Source of the DNA: Cyclobacteriaceae bacterium
Lineage (GTDB): Bacteria; Bacteroidota; Bacteroidia; Cytophagales; Cyclobacteriaceae
NCBI GenBank assembly: GCA_030584025.1
Contig: CP129487.1
Span: forward strand, 4,059,001-4,123,000
DNA: 64,000 bases
Reading direction: 5' to 3'
Position 1 is the stretch's first letter. Each line of letters starts with the position of its first letter. Made by a program: the position numbers and the translations under genes. Of the stretch, positions 16,608 to 25,815 are shown in pieces. The notes below the pieces were generated by a model. It saw only the letters and a program-made list of their open reading frames with translations. It was not told where the DNA came from and did no database searches.

Positions 16608-19421
16608 CTAACGACTTAAGTACAAATTCCGCTCACTGTAAATCTTCAGGAAATAATCATCCATCAGGTCGTCAATGAAATAAATCGCCTCCCCGGTCGA
16701 TTTCATTTCAGGGCCAAGCTCCTTATTTACATCCGGAAACTTGCTGAACGAGAATACCGGTTCCTTGATGGCGTATCCTTTCCTGGTAGGACGAAACGTG
16801 AAGTCTTTTATTTTCTTTTCGCCCAACATTACTTTGGTAGCATAGTTCACGTAAGGTTCATCGTAAGCTTTGCAGATGAACGGCACTGTACGCGATGCGC
16901 GTGGATTGGCTTCAATGATGTACACCTTGTCGTTTTTAACCGCAAACTGAATGTTGATCAAACCAACTGTTTTCAGCGCGAGTGCAATCCGTTGCGTGTA
17001 GGTTTCAATTTGCTTCATCACAAAATCGCCCAGGTTGTAGGGTGGCAACACCGCATACGAATCACCGGAGTGAATACCTGCCGGTTCGATGTGCTGCATC
17101 ACGCCAATGATGTACACATCTTCGCCATCGCAAATGGCATCAGCTTCGGCTTCAATGGCGCCATCTAAAAAGTGATCGAGCAATACTTTATTTTCCGGCA
17201 GGTGCTTCCAGATATCGATGATGTGATTTTCAAGTTCTTTTTCGTTGATCACGATTTTCATGCTTTGTCCGCCCAATACGTAGGAGGGACGAACGAGCAG
17301 CGGAAATCCAATGGTCTTGGAAACTTCCAATGCTTCATCAGCATTGGTGGCCACACCAAACTCCGGATATGGAATATTCAATTCTTTTAACAATGTGGAG
17401 AAACTTCCACGATCTTCTGCGAGATCAAGCGCTTCAAAAGAAGTTCCGATTATTTTTACTCCATACTTGTGCAGTTTTTCGGCCAGCTTCAATGCGGTTT
17501 GTCCACCAAGCTGAACAATAACGCCTTCAGGCTTTTCATGTTGAATGATATCCCACAGGTGCTCCCAGAAAACCGGCTCGAAGTAAAGTTTGTTGGCAAT
17601 ATCGAAATCGGTAGAAACGGTTTCCGGGTTGCAGTTGATCATGATGGCTTCGTAACCACATTCTTTTGTGGCCAGCACACCGTGCACGCAGGAGTAATCA
17701 AATTCAATTCCTTGACCGATGCGGTTAGGTCCTGAACCTAGCACAATAATTTTTTTCTTATCAGAAACGACAGACTCGTTTTCGGTATCGAATGTTGAAT
17801 AGTAGTATGGTGTGTTGGCTTCAAATTCTGCTGCGCAGGTATCCACCAGTTTAAACACCCGATTGATGCCCATTGCCCTGCGCTTCTCGTGCACTTCGCT
17901 TTCGAGGCAATCGAGTATATGCGCAATCTGCCGGTCGGCAAAACCTTTTTCCTTGGCCTTGCGCATCAACTCTGCGGGAATAGTTTCCAGTTTGTATTGT
18001 TCAATCTCGCGTTCAATTTCTACGAGTTCCCACACCTGTTCTAAAAACCACTTATCGATTTTGGTCAGGTTCTGAATAGTTTTCATCGAGATGCCAAGCT
18101 TCATGGCATCGTAAATATGGAAGAGACGATTCCAGCTTGGATTTTCCAGGCTGTACATTAACTCATCACGGTTGGTATTCTCTTTACCATCGGCACCCAG
18201 GCCGTTGCGCCTGATCTCCAACGACTGACAGGCTTTTTGTAAGGCTTCCTGAAAATTTCTTCCGATACCCATTACCTCACCTACCGACTTCATCTGCAAA
18301 CCCAGTTTGCGGTTGGCGCCAAGAAACTTATCGAAATTCCAGCGTGGAATTTTTACAATAACATAATCAAGCGCAGGTTCAAAGTAGGCGGTTGTTGTTC
18401 CGGTGATGGCGTTCTTTAATTCATCAAGGTTATAACCGATGGCCAGTTTCGCGGCTACTTTGGCAATCGGGTAACCCGTGGCTTTTGAAGCCAATGCAGA
18501 GGAGCGCGAAACACGCGGATTGATTTCAATACCGATGATGTCGTCCGTATCGGGATTCACCGCAAACTGCACATTACACCCTCCGGCAAACTGCCCGATG
18601 CCATTCATCATTTTAATGGCGAGGTCGCGCATATTTTGGTATACCGTATCGGGCAATGTCATGGCAGGCGCCACGGTAATGGAGTCACCGGTGTGCACAC
18701 CCATCGGATCAAAGTTTTCAATGGAGCAGATGATGATCACATTGCCTCTTCCATCGCGGAGCAATTCAAGCTCATATTCCTTCCAGCCCAAAATACTTTG
18801 TTCAACCAACACCTCGTGAATGGGCGATGCGTGCAAGCCACGGTTCAACGCTTCATCAAATTCTTCGGGTTTGTTTACAAATCCGCCTCCGGTACCGCCA
18901 AGGGTGAAGGAGGGTCGAATTACGAGGGGAAAGCCAATTTCCTGGGCAATTTCTTTTCCTTGTAAAAACGAGGTTGCTGTCGCTCCTTTACATACGCCAA
19001 CACCCAACTCCAGCATTTTCAACCGGAATTTCTCCCGATCTTCCGTGGTCTCAATCGCCTTAATGTCAACCCCAATAATCTTTACACCGTAATGCTGCCA
19101 GATGCCTGCTTTATCGCACTCAATACACAGGTTCAGCGCAGTTTGCCCGCCCATGGTAGGTAAAACCGCATCGATGTTATGTTTTTCAAGTATTTCCCGA
19201 ATGGATTTCTTCGTCAGGGGCTTAAGGTACACATGGTCGGCTGTTACCTTATCCGTCATAATGGTAGCCGGATTGGAGTTTATAAGCACCACTTCAATTC
19301 CTTCTTCACGAAGCGACCGTGAAGCCTGCGATCCGGAATAGTCAAACTCACAAGCCTGGCCAATAATAATGGGGCCGCTGCCGATAATCAGAACGGAACG
19401 AATACTTCTATCTCTAGGCAT
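16608..19421 (-). CDS. carB: Carbamoyl-phosphate synthase large subunit (without the C-terminal MGS domain)
   Basis: A 937-residue ATP-dependent enzyme making carbamoyl phosphate for pyrimidine and arginine synthesis, working with the CarA glutaminase. The start is the ATG at 19419-19421 (MPRDRSIRSVLIIG), leaving a good promoter upstream. Both ATP-grasp halves are present, opening with IGSGPIIIGQACEFDYSG and LGSGPNRIGQGIEFDYS (near 570). E. coli CarB has about 1073 residues; here the protein ends after NLYLSR, so the C-terminal methylglyoxal-synthase-like allosteric domain is missing. Feedback control by UMP or ornithine would have to work differently. I recall similar short CarB in related Bacteroidota. 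No carA gene is in the window. Confidence 0.96.
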   Translation of the reverse strand: MPRDRSIRSVLIIGSGPIIIGQACEFDYSGSQASRSLREEGIEVVLINSNPATIMTDKVTADHVYLKPLTKKSIREILEKHNIDAVLPTMGGQTALNLCIECDKAGIWQHYGVKIIGVDIKAIETTEDREKFRLKMLELGVGVCKGATATSFLQGKEIAQEIGFPLVIRPSFTLGGTGGGFVNKPEEFDEALNRGLHASPIHEVLVEQSILGWKEYELELLRDGRGNVIIICSIENFDPMGVHTGDSITVAPAMTLPDTVYQNMRDLAIKMMNGIGQFAGGCNVQFAVNPDTDDIIGIEINPRVSRSSALASKATGYPIAKVAAKLAIGYNLDELKNAITGTTTAYFEPALDYVIVKIPRWNFDKFLGANRKLGLQMKSVGEVMGIGRNFQEALQKACQSLEIRRNGLGADGKENTNRDELMYSLENPSWNRLFHIYDAMKLGISMKTIQNLTKIDKWFLEQVWELVEIEREIEQYKLETIPAELMRKAKEKGFADRQIAHILDCLESEVHEKRRAMGINRVFKLVDTCAAEFEANTPYYYSTFDTENESVVSDKKKIIVLGSGPNRIGQGIEFDYSCVHGVLATKECGYEAIMINCNPETVSTDFDIANKLYFEPVFWEHLWDIIQHEKPEGVIVQLGGQTALKLAEKLHKYGVKIIGTSFEALDLAEDRGSFSTLLKELNIPYPEFGVATNADEALEVSKTIGFPLLVRPSYVLGGQSMKIVINEKELENHIIDIWKHLPENKVLLDHFLDGAIEAEADAICDGEDVYIIGVMQHIEPAGIHSGDSYAVLPPYNLGDFVMKQIETYTQRIALALKTVGLINIQFAVKNDKVYIIEANPRASRTVPFICKAYDEPYVNYATKVMLGEKKIKDFTFRPTRKGYAIKEPVFSFSKFPDVNKELGPEMKSTGEAIYFIDDLMDDYFLKIYSERNLYLSR

Positions 19422-19450
19422 GTTGGTGGTTGGGTATGGATAAATTGGGG

Positions 19451-19481
19451 CAAAAATAAGGCGCATGGCCCAACGCACAAA
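19451..19481 (-). promoter_or_regulatory. Bacteroidota-type promoter for carB
   Basis: On the minus strand TTTG (19478-19481) is followed after 19 bases by TATTTTTG (19451-19458), a match to the Bacteroidota consensus TTTG-N19/20-TAnnTTTG. It lies 30 bases upstream of the carB ATG and just after the terminator of the preceding gene, which supports carB as the head of its own transcript. Confidence 0.6.
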
Positions 19482-19494
19482 AGGAATGGAAATA

Positions 19495-19523
19495 AAAAAC
19501 CCTGACGCGTTGTCAGGGTTTTT
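19495..19523 (-). terminator. Rho-independent terminator after the T9SS metalloprotease gene
   Basis: A perfect 12-base stem, AAAAACCCTGAC pairing with GTCAGGGTTTTT, around a 5-base loop (GCGTT), ending in a T-run on the minus strand. It follows the stop of the metalloprotease gene at 19527 directly and could act in both directions. Confidence 0.85.
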
Positions 19524-19526
19524 GGG

Positions 19527-22500
19527 TTAGTGTGTCTTGATAATTTTTCGGAGAATCTGTGCTCCGGAATAGTCTTGTATGGCCACCATGTACATACCAG
19601 CGGGAAGGCCGGATAAATCAAGCTGATGTTTTGATTTCTCTGCGGATGGGGGAAGTTTCGCAGCCTGTAACTTTTGACCTTGTGCGTTCATCAGGCTAAT
19701 GTGCGTTTCGGTAAACGTGGGCTCATCAATTTCAATGTTAAGTAATTGATTTGTTACCGGGTTCGGATAAATATTAATAGAGGTGCTCAACTTTTCAATT
19801 GATGTTATTGGATCCTGAATGTATAAATTATCGATGGCCCAGCCCCAGCCGTTAACGGTTTCGTTGGCAAATAGCCTGAAGCGAATCAACACATTATCGC
19901 CCGCTTGAAAATTTCCATTGGCAGTTAAATCAATCACACGGGTGCGGTACATAGCTGATGTTCCGTTGCCACCCGAATTGAATGTACTGATCCAGGTGGT
20001 TAGCCCACCTACAATATCATACCCGTCCAAAAATCTGCTCCATGTTTCACCACCATCTTTTGAGCCCTCCACAATCACATAATCCTTGAAGTTTGGATTT
20101 CCGAAAGGTACCCCAGTTCCATGTCCCTCCACAATCACTACTTCATCAAAGCGCATAAGGGGATTGATTGTAGCAATAGTAATGGGTTGTATAAGCAGAT
20201 ACTGATAACCAGAAGTTTTGTTTAACCCCAAACCATTCGGATAGAAATGTTCGGAATGAATAGCACCATTGTTAAAGTTGGCAGGTTGAGTTATGTTGAA
20301 AAAATTTCCTACAAAATCCTCCGTTGGCGAATTAAACGCATTGGCGTAAGTGCTTGTAGGCTCATTAAATTCAACTATTGCAATTTTCAGGAAGTTGCCC
20401 GAGGGTGGGAAATAACCTGTATTGCCGGCCGAGTCGGTGACGATGATGCGATACTCCAATACATCACCTGCAGCGAATTGATCCAAGCCAGTGAAAGAAA
20501 TCGGATACTCATTGTTAAGAGAAATCACTGGTAGTTCAGTTTCTGTCACATCGCCACCATTCACCTTGGTTTCAGCGGTGATGGATGCTACCCCAGAAGC
20601 ATCGGTAATGAGTAGAACGCCCTCAGCCAGTTCGGCTCCGGCAACAACATAATCAATATGATCGTGAAGGATTTGAGGGGGGTTCTCATCAATTTGAATT
20701 TTCAAATTATCTATAGCCCAACCCCAGCCAGCTGCAAATGGATCACTAAATAGCCTGAACCGGATTACTACTTCATCACCTGGATCAAATTCATTGCGCA
20801 GGTCAAGTGTACGGGTACGGTAAAGCGTTGGATCACCGACAGCGGTTGAGTTGTTTACAGAGATCGCGCTATTATAGCGGGTTAGCCAGTCATTATTTGT
20901 TCTGGAATCATAACCATCGGCAACTGGAGTCCACGTAATGCCTCCATCTTTTGATCCTTCAACAACCACATAGTCCCAGAACTCCTCATCACCAAACACG
21001 GTTCCTACTTCACCGGGCTCAACCAACACAATTTCATCAAATACAAGGGTAGCTTCAAGTGGTTTAACCCGAACTGGAATTTTCAATTGATAAGTTAAGT
21101 TAATCTGATCGTTTGCTTGCCCATTTCCTTCCGGGTAGGGGTGGGTTGTGTGAATGGCGGGATTTGAAAAGCCGGTTGGTTGTGCTACACTGAAGCCATC
21201 TCCAAAAAAGTCATCCGATGGCGAATTAAAATCATTCGAATAAGAATCCTGTGTGGGTTCCAGGCCAACTACATTAACTTGTTGGTAAGTGGTTTCCGTT
21301 GGGAAATACGATTTATTTCCGCCAGGTACTGCTTGCGCCTGATCAACAACGGTAATGCGATATGATAATACATCACTAATTTCAAGTCCTCCACCAAGAT
21401 CTATGGTGGCTATGTAAACTGAATCTTCACCTGGATTTTGAAGTACAAGGGGAACATTTCCTTGGGGCACATCATTAATCAGGTACTCAACGATGGCCGA
21501 GGCAATTCCAATGTTATCGGTTATACGTGCTTCAATTTGAAAGCTGGTTTCAGTATCAAGAATAAAAGCTTTGGGAGTATGCGCGATAACGGGAGCTTGT
21601 ATATCGGGACCCGTGGAAAAGTAATGCAGGTGTTGCTCTTCTTGTTTTTGCGGATTGACAAATTTGCCTGGGCTTAAAAATTCACGGTTTTCATTGTCCT
21701 TTACTGCGATGTAATAGCCATAGTCCCGTGCGGTGGCATCAGGTGGAATAATTTGTGCGCTGAACTCATCCGGATTTCCGGTGGGTTGTAGCAGTACCTC
21801 TGTAAAGTTTTGCCCGTCTATGGTCCAGTGAAGTTTCAAACTTTCATCATCAAATCCGTTATCAGCATCAATAGTAACTAAAACGTTGAATGGACCGGTC
21901 GTGGTTTCCGTATCACTTAGGGGTTCATGTACTAGCCGAACAAATTCCCACCCTAAATCTTTTAACATCTTCCAGGCGATTCCGGGATTGTATATTTTTT
22001 CCTGCGGAGCAATCTGAGGGGTCATTAACGCATCAGGATTTCCAACATAGGTATTTTCGTCCAGGTGGCTAATGCTGGAGCCACTATTGAATTCAGTTGG
22101 TGCATAAAGGCGTGGACGAACAGCAGTTGGAGATTTAAAAAAGATACTTTGACTCGTTAATTGGGTGCGCATGGCTGCAGAGGGAGAAGCAAAAGTTTGT
22201 ATAAGATTTGCCCCTGATCCGTTTTCTATAGGTATGTCATAAATTATTGGGATTGTCGTGTCTTGTAATCCGTAGTCTCCTGTAGTAGTTCCAACTGAAA
22301 ATGTTCCGGCAAAGCCTAAGCCATGTCCAATTTCATGGAGCACAACCGTTGCAAGATCATATTTTCCGGATGGGGCGCTAGTTGATGGATCGTAATGCCA
22401 GTCAGCACTGTTACTGAACTGCATAAAAATATCAGGGTTATTCCCATTGAGGTTTCGGCCGGTGATTTTTTCAGCCAAAGCAACTGGGTAAAAAACATCT

Positions 22501-22889
22501 AGCTTTTGGGCTCCATCGAAATTAGCATATGCAGACGTGTAGATGGCAGCTCCGAGCGTATTGGAACCTAAAGAAGACCAATAAGCATCAATTTTTATCG
22601 GAACATCTGAAATTATCAGTGATTCCCAAATCTCAATGGCATATTCAAAGGCCTGTTGTGCTTCCGGTGTAAAACCTGGGTTATAGGTCACTTCAATGTT
22701 GGACGTTTTCACACGACCAGAAGCCCTCGTCAATTCAGCAGGAGGAGGTACATAACAAGGATTATTGGTGTGATCTGCATAGCAGATTACGGCTTTGTTG
22801 ATTTTTATACCCATTGGGCGTTGTGCATATCCCTCGTAACATATCAGCGCAAGCAAAACAGGGAGGGCAATTCCGTAAAATTTTCTCAT
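19527..22889 (-). CDS. Secreted metalloprotease-like protein with T9SS sorting domain
   Basis: A 1120-residue exported protein. The signal peptide occupies about 1-22 (cleavage after YAQ). The catalytic-like region (about 55-320) carries HEIGHGLGFAG at 185-195, an HExxH zinc motif; the third metzincin histidine is replaced by glycine, so activity is not certain. Two homologous modules follow, about 545-732 and 844-1025; both hold VVVEGSKDGG/VIVEGSKDGG, xRTRxxDL and FRLF...GWGWAIDNL, with a shorter Ig-like segment before each. The last 85 residues (INIYPNPVTN... ending KIIKTH) are a type IX secretion type A sorting domain, so the protein is surface-bound or released. Its role is likely protein or peptide degradation outside the cell. 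It is a single gene with its own terminator. Confidence 0.9.
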   Translation of the reverse strand: MRKFYGIALPVLLALICYEGYAQRPMGIKINKAVICYADHTNNPCYVPPPAELTRASGRVKTSNIEVTYNPGFTPEAQQAFEYAIEIWESLIISDVPIKIDAYWSSLGSNTLGAAIYTSAYANFDGAQKLDVFYPVALAEKITGRNLNGNNPDIFMQFSNSADWHYDPSTSAPSGKYDLATVVLHEIGHGLGFAGTFSVGTTTGDYGLQDTTIPIIYDIPIENGSGANLIQTFASPSAAMRTQLTSQSIFFKSPTAVRPRLYAPTEFNSGSSISHLDENTYVGNPDALMTPQIAPQEKIYNPGIAWKMLKDLGWEFVRLVHEPLSDTETTTGPFNVLVTIDADNGFDDESLKLHWTIDGQNFTEVLLQPTGNPDEFSAQIIPPDATARDYGYYIAVKDNENREFLSPGKFVNPQKQEEQHLHYFSTGPDIQAPVIAHTPKAFILDTETSFQIEARITDNIGIASAIVEYLINDVPQGNVPLVLQNPGEDSVYIATIDLGGGLEISDVLSYRITVVDQAQAVPGGNKSYFPTETTYQQVNVVGLEPTQDSYSNDFNSPSDDFFGDGFSVAQPTGFSNPAIHTTHPYPEGNGQANDQINLTYQLKIPVRVKPLEATLVFDEIVLVEPGEVGTVFGDEEFWDYVVVEGSKDGGITWTPVADGYDSRTNNDWLTRYNSAISVNNSTAVGDPTLYRTRTLDLRNEFDPGDEVVIRFRLFSDPFAAGWGWAIDNLKIQIDENPPQILHDHIDYVVAGAELAEGVLLITDASGVASITAETKVNGGDVTETELPVISLNNEYPISFTGLDQFAAGDVLEYRIIVTDSAGNTGYFPPSGNFLKIAIVEFNEPTSTYANAFNSPTEDFVGNFFNITQPANFNNGAIHSEHFYPNGLGLNKTSGYQYLLIQPITIATINPLMRFDEVVIVEGHGTGVPFGNPNFKDYVIVEGSKDGGETWSRFLDGYDIVGGLTTWISTFNSGGNGTSAMYRTRVIDLTANGNFQAGDNVLIRFRLFANETVNGWGWAIDNLYIQDPITSIEKLSTSINIYPNPVTNQLLNIEIDEPTFTETHISLMNAQGQKLQAAKLPPSAEKSKHQLDLSGLPAGMYMVAIQDYSGAQILRKIIKTH

Positions 22890-22979
22890 AAACGTTCACT
22901 TTGATCAACACTTCATAACAACACAAGCTATCAAATTGATTAGGAAATATATGGAAAAGGTAAACGCTTAAAAAAGCTT

Positions 22980-24311
22980 TTAAATCATTCCCCTGGCTTT
23001 TAGTTCCAGATACTTATTTATCGTATTTACCGTCAGGTTTTCAGGGGCGGTTAAAATGGTTTGAATACCCGATTTTTGAAGTTCTTTGGCAATCAGTTTT
23101 TTGTCGAAGGCAAATTTTTCGGCTACGGCTTTGTAATAGATTTCTTTGAGGTCGGTTGCCTGGCTGTTAATTAGAGAAGCCATTTCGGTATTCTCAAAAA
23201 AGATGACCACTACCAAATGTTGTTTGGCCAGGCTTCGCAAAAATGGCAATTGCCGCTGCATGCCATACATCGATTCGAAGTTGGTGAACAGCAACAATAA
23301 ACTCCGCTGTGTTATTTTTCTGCGCACATGACTGTATAGCATAGAAAAGTCGGATTCGCGATAGCCGGTTTTCTGATTGTAAAGCACTTCCTGTATCTGC
23401 CCCATTTGTCGGTTACTGCGACTGGCTGCCAACGTGGTGTTGACCGTGTCTTGAAAAGTAATTATGCCGGCCTTGTCTGATTTGCGAATCGCAATGTTGC
23501 TGATAACCAGACTGGCGTTGATGGCATAATCCATCAGGCTCAAGCCGTTGAAAGGCATTTGCATCACACGACTTTTATCGATGAGGGAGTAAACCTGTTG
23601 GGAACGTTCGTCTTGATAGTGGTTTACCATCAACGCTGATTTTCGGGCTGTGGCTTTCCAGTTGATGGTGCGAATGTCGTCACCTTGAACATATTCTTTG
23701 ATCAACTCAAATTCCATGTTGTGCCCGATGCGCCTGATTTTTTTAATGCCGGTTTCAGTAAGTCTGTTCGAGATGGCCAGCAACTCATACCTGCGCATTT
23801 GAATATAGGATGGATACACGGGCACCAATGCATCCTGCGAAAACCTGAATCTGCGCTTCAGCAAACCCAGTGGTGAAGTCACAAACACATTCACCGCACC
23901 AAAGGAATATTCTCCGCGTTTTACCGGTCGCAATGAATAGGTGATGGTTTTGCTTTCGCGTGGAGATAACTGCAACTTGAAATTCAAATCCCTTCGTTGA
24001 AACTGATGTGGTATTTCATCGATCACTTGTAAGGAAGCGTTGAACGGATAAAAATTTTCCAGGTAAATCCGGATTTCATTTTCATCGCCATTCGAAAGTT
24101 TTTCGGGTGTAAACCGATAGCCGTACATGCCTCTTCGGGTACGAAAGAGAAGCAGCGCATCCGTTACCACGGTGGCTACCAGTACCAGAAATAATAGTTT
24201 TGGAATAATGATAAACCCCTTCAGTGCAAAGCTCAGGATAAAGCAGAGCACGATTGCGACAATCGCAACGAACAACCTGTTATTAAGGTAAAGGTTTTTG
24301 AGGTTTTTCAT
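22980..24311 (-). CDS. DUF58 domain-containing protein
   Basis: A 443-residue protein with two N-terminal membrane segments (about 13-30 and 33-50), a beta-rich stretch, and a C-terminal DUF58 / von Willebrand-like domain. The DUF58 hallmark YVQGDDIRTINWKATARKS is near residue 210, followed by HYQDERSQQVYSLIDKSRVM. DUF58 proteins nearly always accompany MoxR AAA+ ATPases, as here (20 bases downstream of moxR), and the pair is thought to remodel or insert metal into envelope proteins. It is the last gene of the operon. Confidence 0.92.
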   Translation of the reverse strand: MKNLKNLYLNNRLFVAIVAIVLCFILSFALKGFIIIPKLLFLVLVATVVTDALLLFRTRRGMYGYRFTPEKLSNGDENEIRIYLENFYPFNASLQVIDEIPHQFQRRDLNFKLQLSPRESKTITYSLRPVKRGEYSFGAVNVFVTSPLGLLKRRFRFSQDALVPVYPSYIQMRRYELLAISNRLTETGIKKIRRIGHNMEFELIKEYVQGDDIRTINWKATARKSALMVNHYQDERSQQVYSLIDKSRVMQMPFNGLSLMDYAINASLVISNIAIRKSDKAGIITFQDTVNTTLAASRSNRQMGQIQEVLYNQKTGYRESDFSMLYSHVRRKITQRSLLLLFTNFESMYGMQRQLPFLRSLAKQHLVVVIFFENTEMASLINSQATDLKEIYYKAVAEKFAFDKKLIAKELQKSGIQTILTAPENLTVNTINKYLELKARGMI

Positions 24312-24331
24312 TTTATCAACTTCCCGATCAA

Positions 24332-25309
24332 TTATCTCGGCACCTCAACTTTGTCCACAATTTGTTTGATCACATCATCGGTAGTAATGCCTTCCATTTC
24401 TTTATCAGGCGTAAGCATAATGCGATGGCGCAATACGGGTGACGCCACAAATTTCACATCTTCGGGAGTTACAAAGTCGCGACCGTTGATTGCGGCAAAA
24501 GCTTTTGAACTATTGAGCAACGCTACTGATGCGCGTGGCGATGCGCCTAAGAATAGGGATGGATTGTTTCGGGTTTCATGAATGATCTCCGCTATGTATT
24601 TCATCAGGTTTTCTTCCACATGAACCTGCTGCACCGAATCACGGTATTGTTTTATTTTGTCTGCGTTCAGTACCGGTTTCACATCTTCCAATGGGGTGTG
24701 CCCTTTGCGCTTATGATGCCCGCTGATAATGGCAAACTCCTGTTCAGGTGTAGGATAATGAACTACAATCTTGAATAAGAAGCGATCGAGTTGGGCTTCC
24801 GGAAGGCGATACGTTCCTTCATGTTCAATGGGGTTTTGTGTGGCCACTACCATGTACGGATGTTCAAGTTTGTACGTAGTGCCATCGGCTGTGATCTGCC
24901 GTTCTTCCATCACTTCAAACAAGGCGGCCTGCGTTTTGGCAGGGGCACGGTTTATTTCATCAATCAATACAATGTTTGAAAAAATCGGCCCCGACTTAAA
25001 TTCAAAGGCGGAGTTTTTCATGTTAAATACAGACGTACCGATTACATCCGAAGGCATCAGATCGGGGGTGAACTGAATGCGCGTGAACTTCACATCAATT
25101 ACCCGTGATAATAATTTTGCGGTGAGCGTTTTGGCTACACCGGGCACACCTTCAATCAACACATGGCCATCCGCCAGGATGGAGGTAATCAACAGATCAA
25201 CCATTTCCTGCTGGCCGACAATTACATGTGCAATTTCTTCGCGTATTTTTTTTACACTTTCATTCAGGGCAGTTAAATCGACCCGGTTTTCAAAAAGGTT
25301 TTCTTCCAT
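24332..25309 (-). CDS. MoxR family AAA+ ATPase
   Basis: A 325-residue AAA+ protein. Start taken at the ATG at 25307-25309 (MEENLFENRVDL); an ATG five codons upstream is possible. Visible are Walker A EGVPGVAKTLTAK, Walker B VLIDEINRAPAKTQ, the MEERQIT loop, ATQNPIEHEGTYRLPEAQLDRFLF and the sensor region GASPRASVALL. MoxR ATPases act as chaperones that assemble or activate partner complexes with VWA/DUF58 proteins. The conserved partners lie on both sides, but the GxxExxY cassette now separates it from the DUF4350 gene. Confidence 0.95.
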   Translation of the reverse strand: MEENLFENRVDLTALNESVKKIREEIAHVIVGQQEMVDLLITSILADGHVLIEGVPGVAKTLTAKLLSRVIDVKFTRIQFTPDLMPSDVIGTSVFNMKNSAFEFKSGPIFSNIVLIDEINRAPAKTQAALFEVMEERQITADGTTYKLEHPYMVVATQNPIEHEGTYRLPEAQLDRFLFKIVVHYPTPEQEFAIISGHHKRKGHTPLEDVKPVLNADKIKQYRDSVQQVHVEENLMKYIAEIIHETRNNPSLFLGASPRASVALLNSSKAFAAINGRDFVTPEDVKFVASPVLRHRIMLTPDKEMEGITTDDVIKQIVDKVEVPR

Positions 25310-25343
25310 ATCTGTATAAGTCAATGATGCTAGTTATAAAATT

Positions 25344-25387
25344 TCACGCAAAGAGCGCGAAGAAATAGTACACGCAAAGGGCGCAAA
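25344..25387 (+). repeat. Left arm of inverted-repeat pair flanking the GxxExxY gene
   Basis: TCACGCAAAGAGCGC at 25344-25358 is followed by a second CACGCAAAGGGCGCAAA at 25371-25387, just after the GxxExxY stop. The same CACGCAAAG words recur in reverse orientation on the far side of the gene (25769-25812), so the gene is framed by inverted repeats. Confidence 0.65.
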
Positions 25388-25389
25388 AA

Positions 25390-25767
25390 TCATAGGTTAT
25401 TTACAAGTCGGTGAATTCCATCTTTCAGGATTTTAGTGTTGAAATTAATAAGCAGACCCAGTTTAAGTCCCGATAATTTTAAATATGTAAGCGTTTGAGC
25501 GAAATGAACAGGCGCTAACGCCTCTAGCGACTTAATTTCTATTAATACTTTATTGTCAACAACTAAATCGATTCTATATCCAACCTCCATTTTTACCTCT
25601 TTGTAAACAAAAGGCATTGGAACCTGCTGTTTTATGTCAAATCCATGCTCTTTTAAATCAAACGCCAACGCATTTTCATATGCTGATTCAAGTAAGCCGG
25701 GCCCCAATGATTTGTGAAGCTCCAATGCTAGACCAATAATCTTATATGAAATTTCATTTTCTGTCAT
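25390..25767 (-). CDS. GxxExxY protein
   Basis: A 125-residue cytoplasmic protein with the name-giving motif at GPGLLESAYENAL (residues 22-34), then VPMPFVYKEVKMEVGYRIDLVVDNKVLIEIKS, which has the D...ExK-like pattern of PD-(D/E)xK nucleases, and a closing LKLGLLINFNT. The family is widespread and of unknown function; a nuclease-like fold is suggested by the late motif. The gene sits inside the MoxR operon, between moxR and DUF4350, and is framed by inverted CACGCAAAG repeats, with the start codon directly after one repeat arm. That points to acquisition as a cassette. Confidence 0.88.
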   Translation of the reverse strand: MTENEISYKIIGLALELHKSLGPGLLESAYENALAFDLKEHGFDIKQQVPMPFVYKEVKMEVGYRIDLVVDNKVLIEIKSLEALAPVHFAQTLTYLKLSGLKLGLLINFNTKILKDGIHRLVNNL

Positions 25768-25768
25768 G

Positions 25769-25812
25769 CTTTGCGTGCTTTGCGACCTTCCTTAGCGCTC
25801 TTTGCGTGAGAA
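25769..25812 (-). repeat. Right arm of inverted-repeat pair flanking the GxxExxY gene
   Basis: Read on the minus strand, CTCACGCAAAGAGCGCTAAG opens the arm and CGCAAAGCACGCAAAGC ends it one base before the ATG. It is an inverted partner of 25344-25387; TCACGCAAAGAGCGC is shared exactly over 15 bases. Confidence 0.65.
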
Positions 25813-25815
25813 GAT

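Noticed and set aside
25344..25812. Reading the CGCAAAG words as a CRISPR array
   Set aside because: The copies are few, in opposite orientation and irregularly spaced, with a gene between them and no cas genes.
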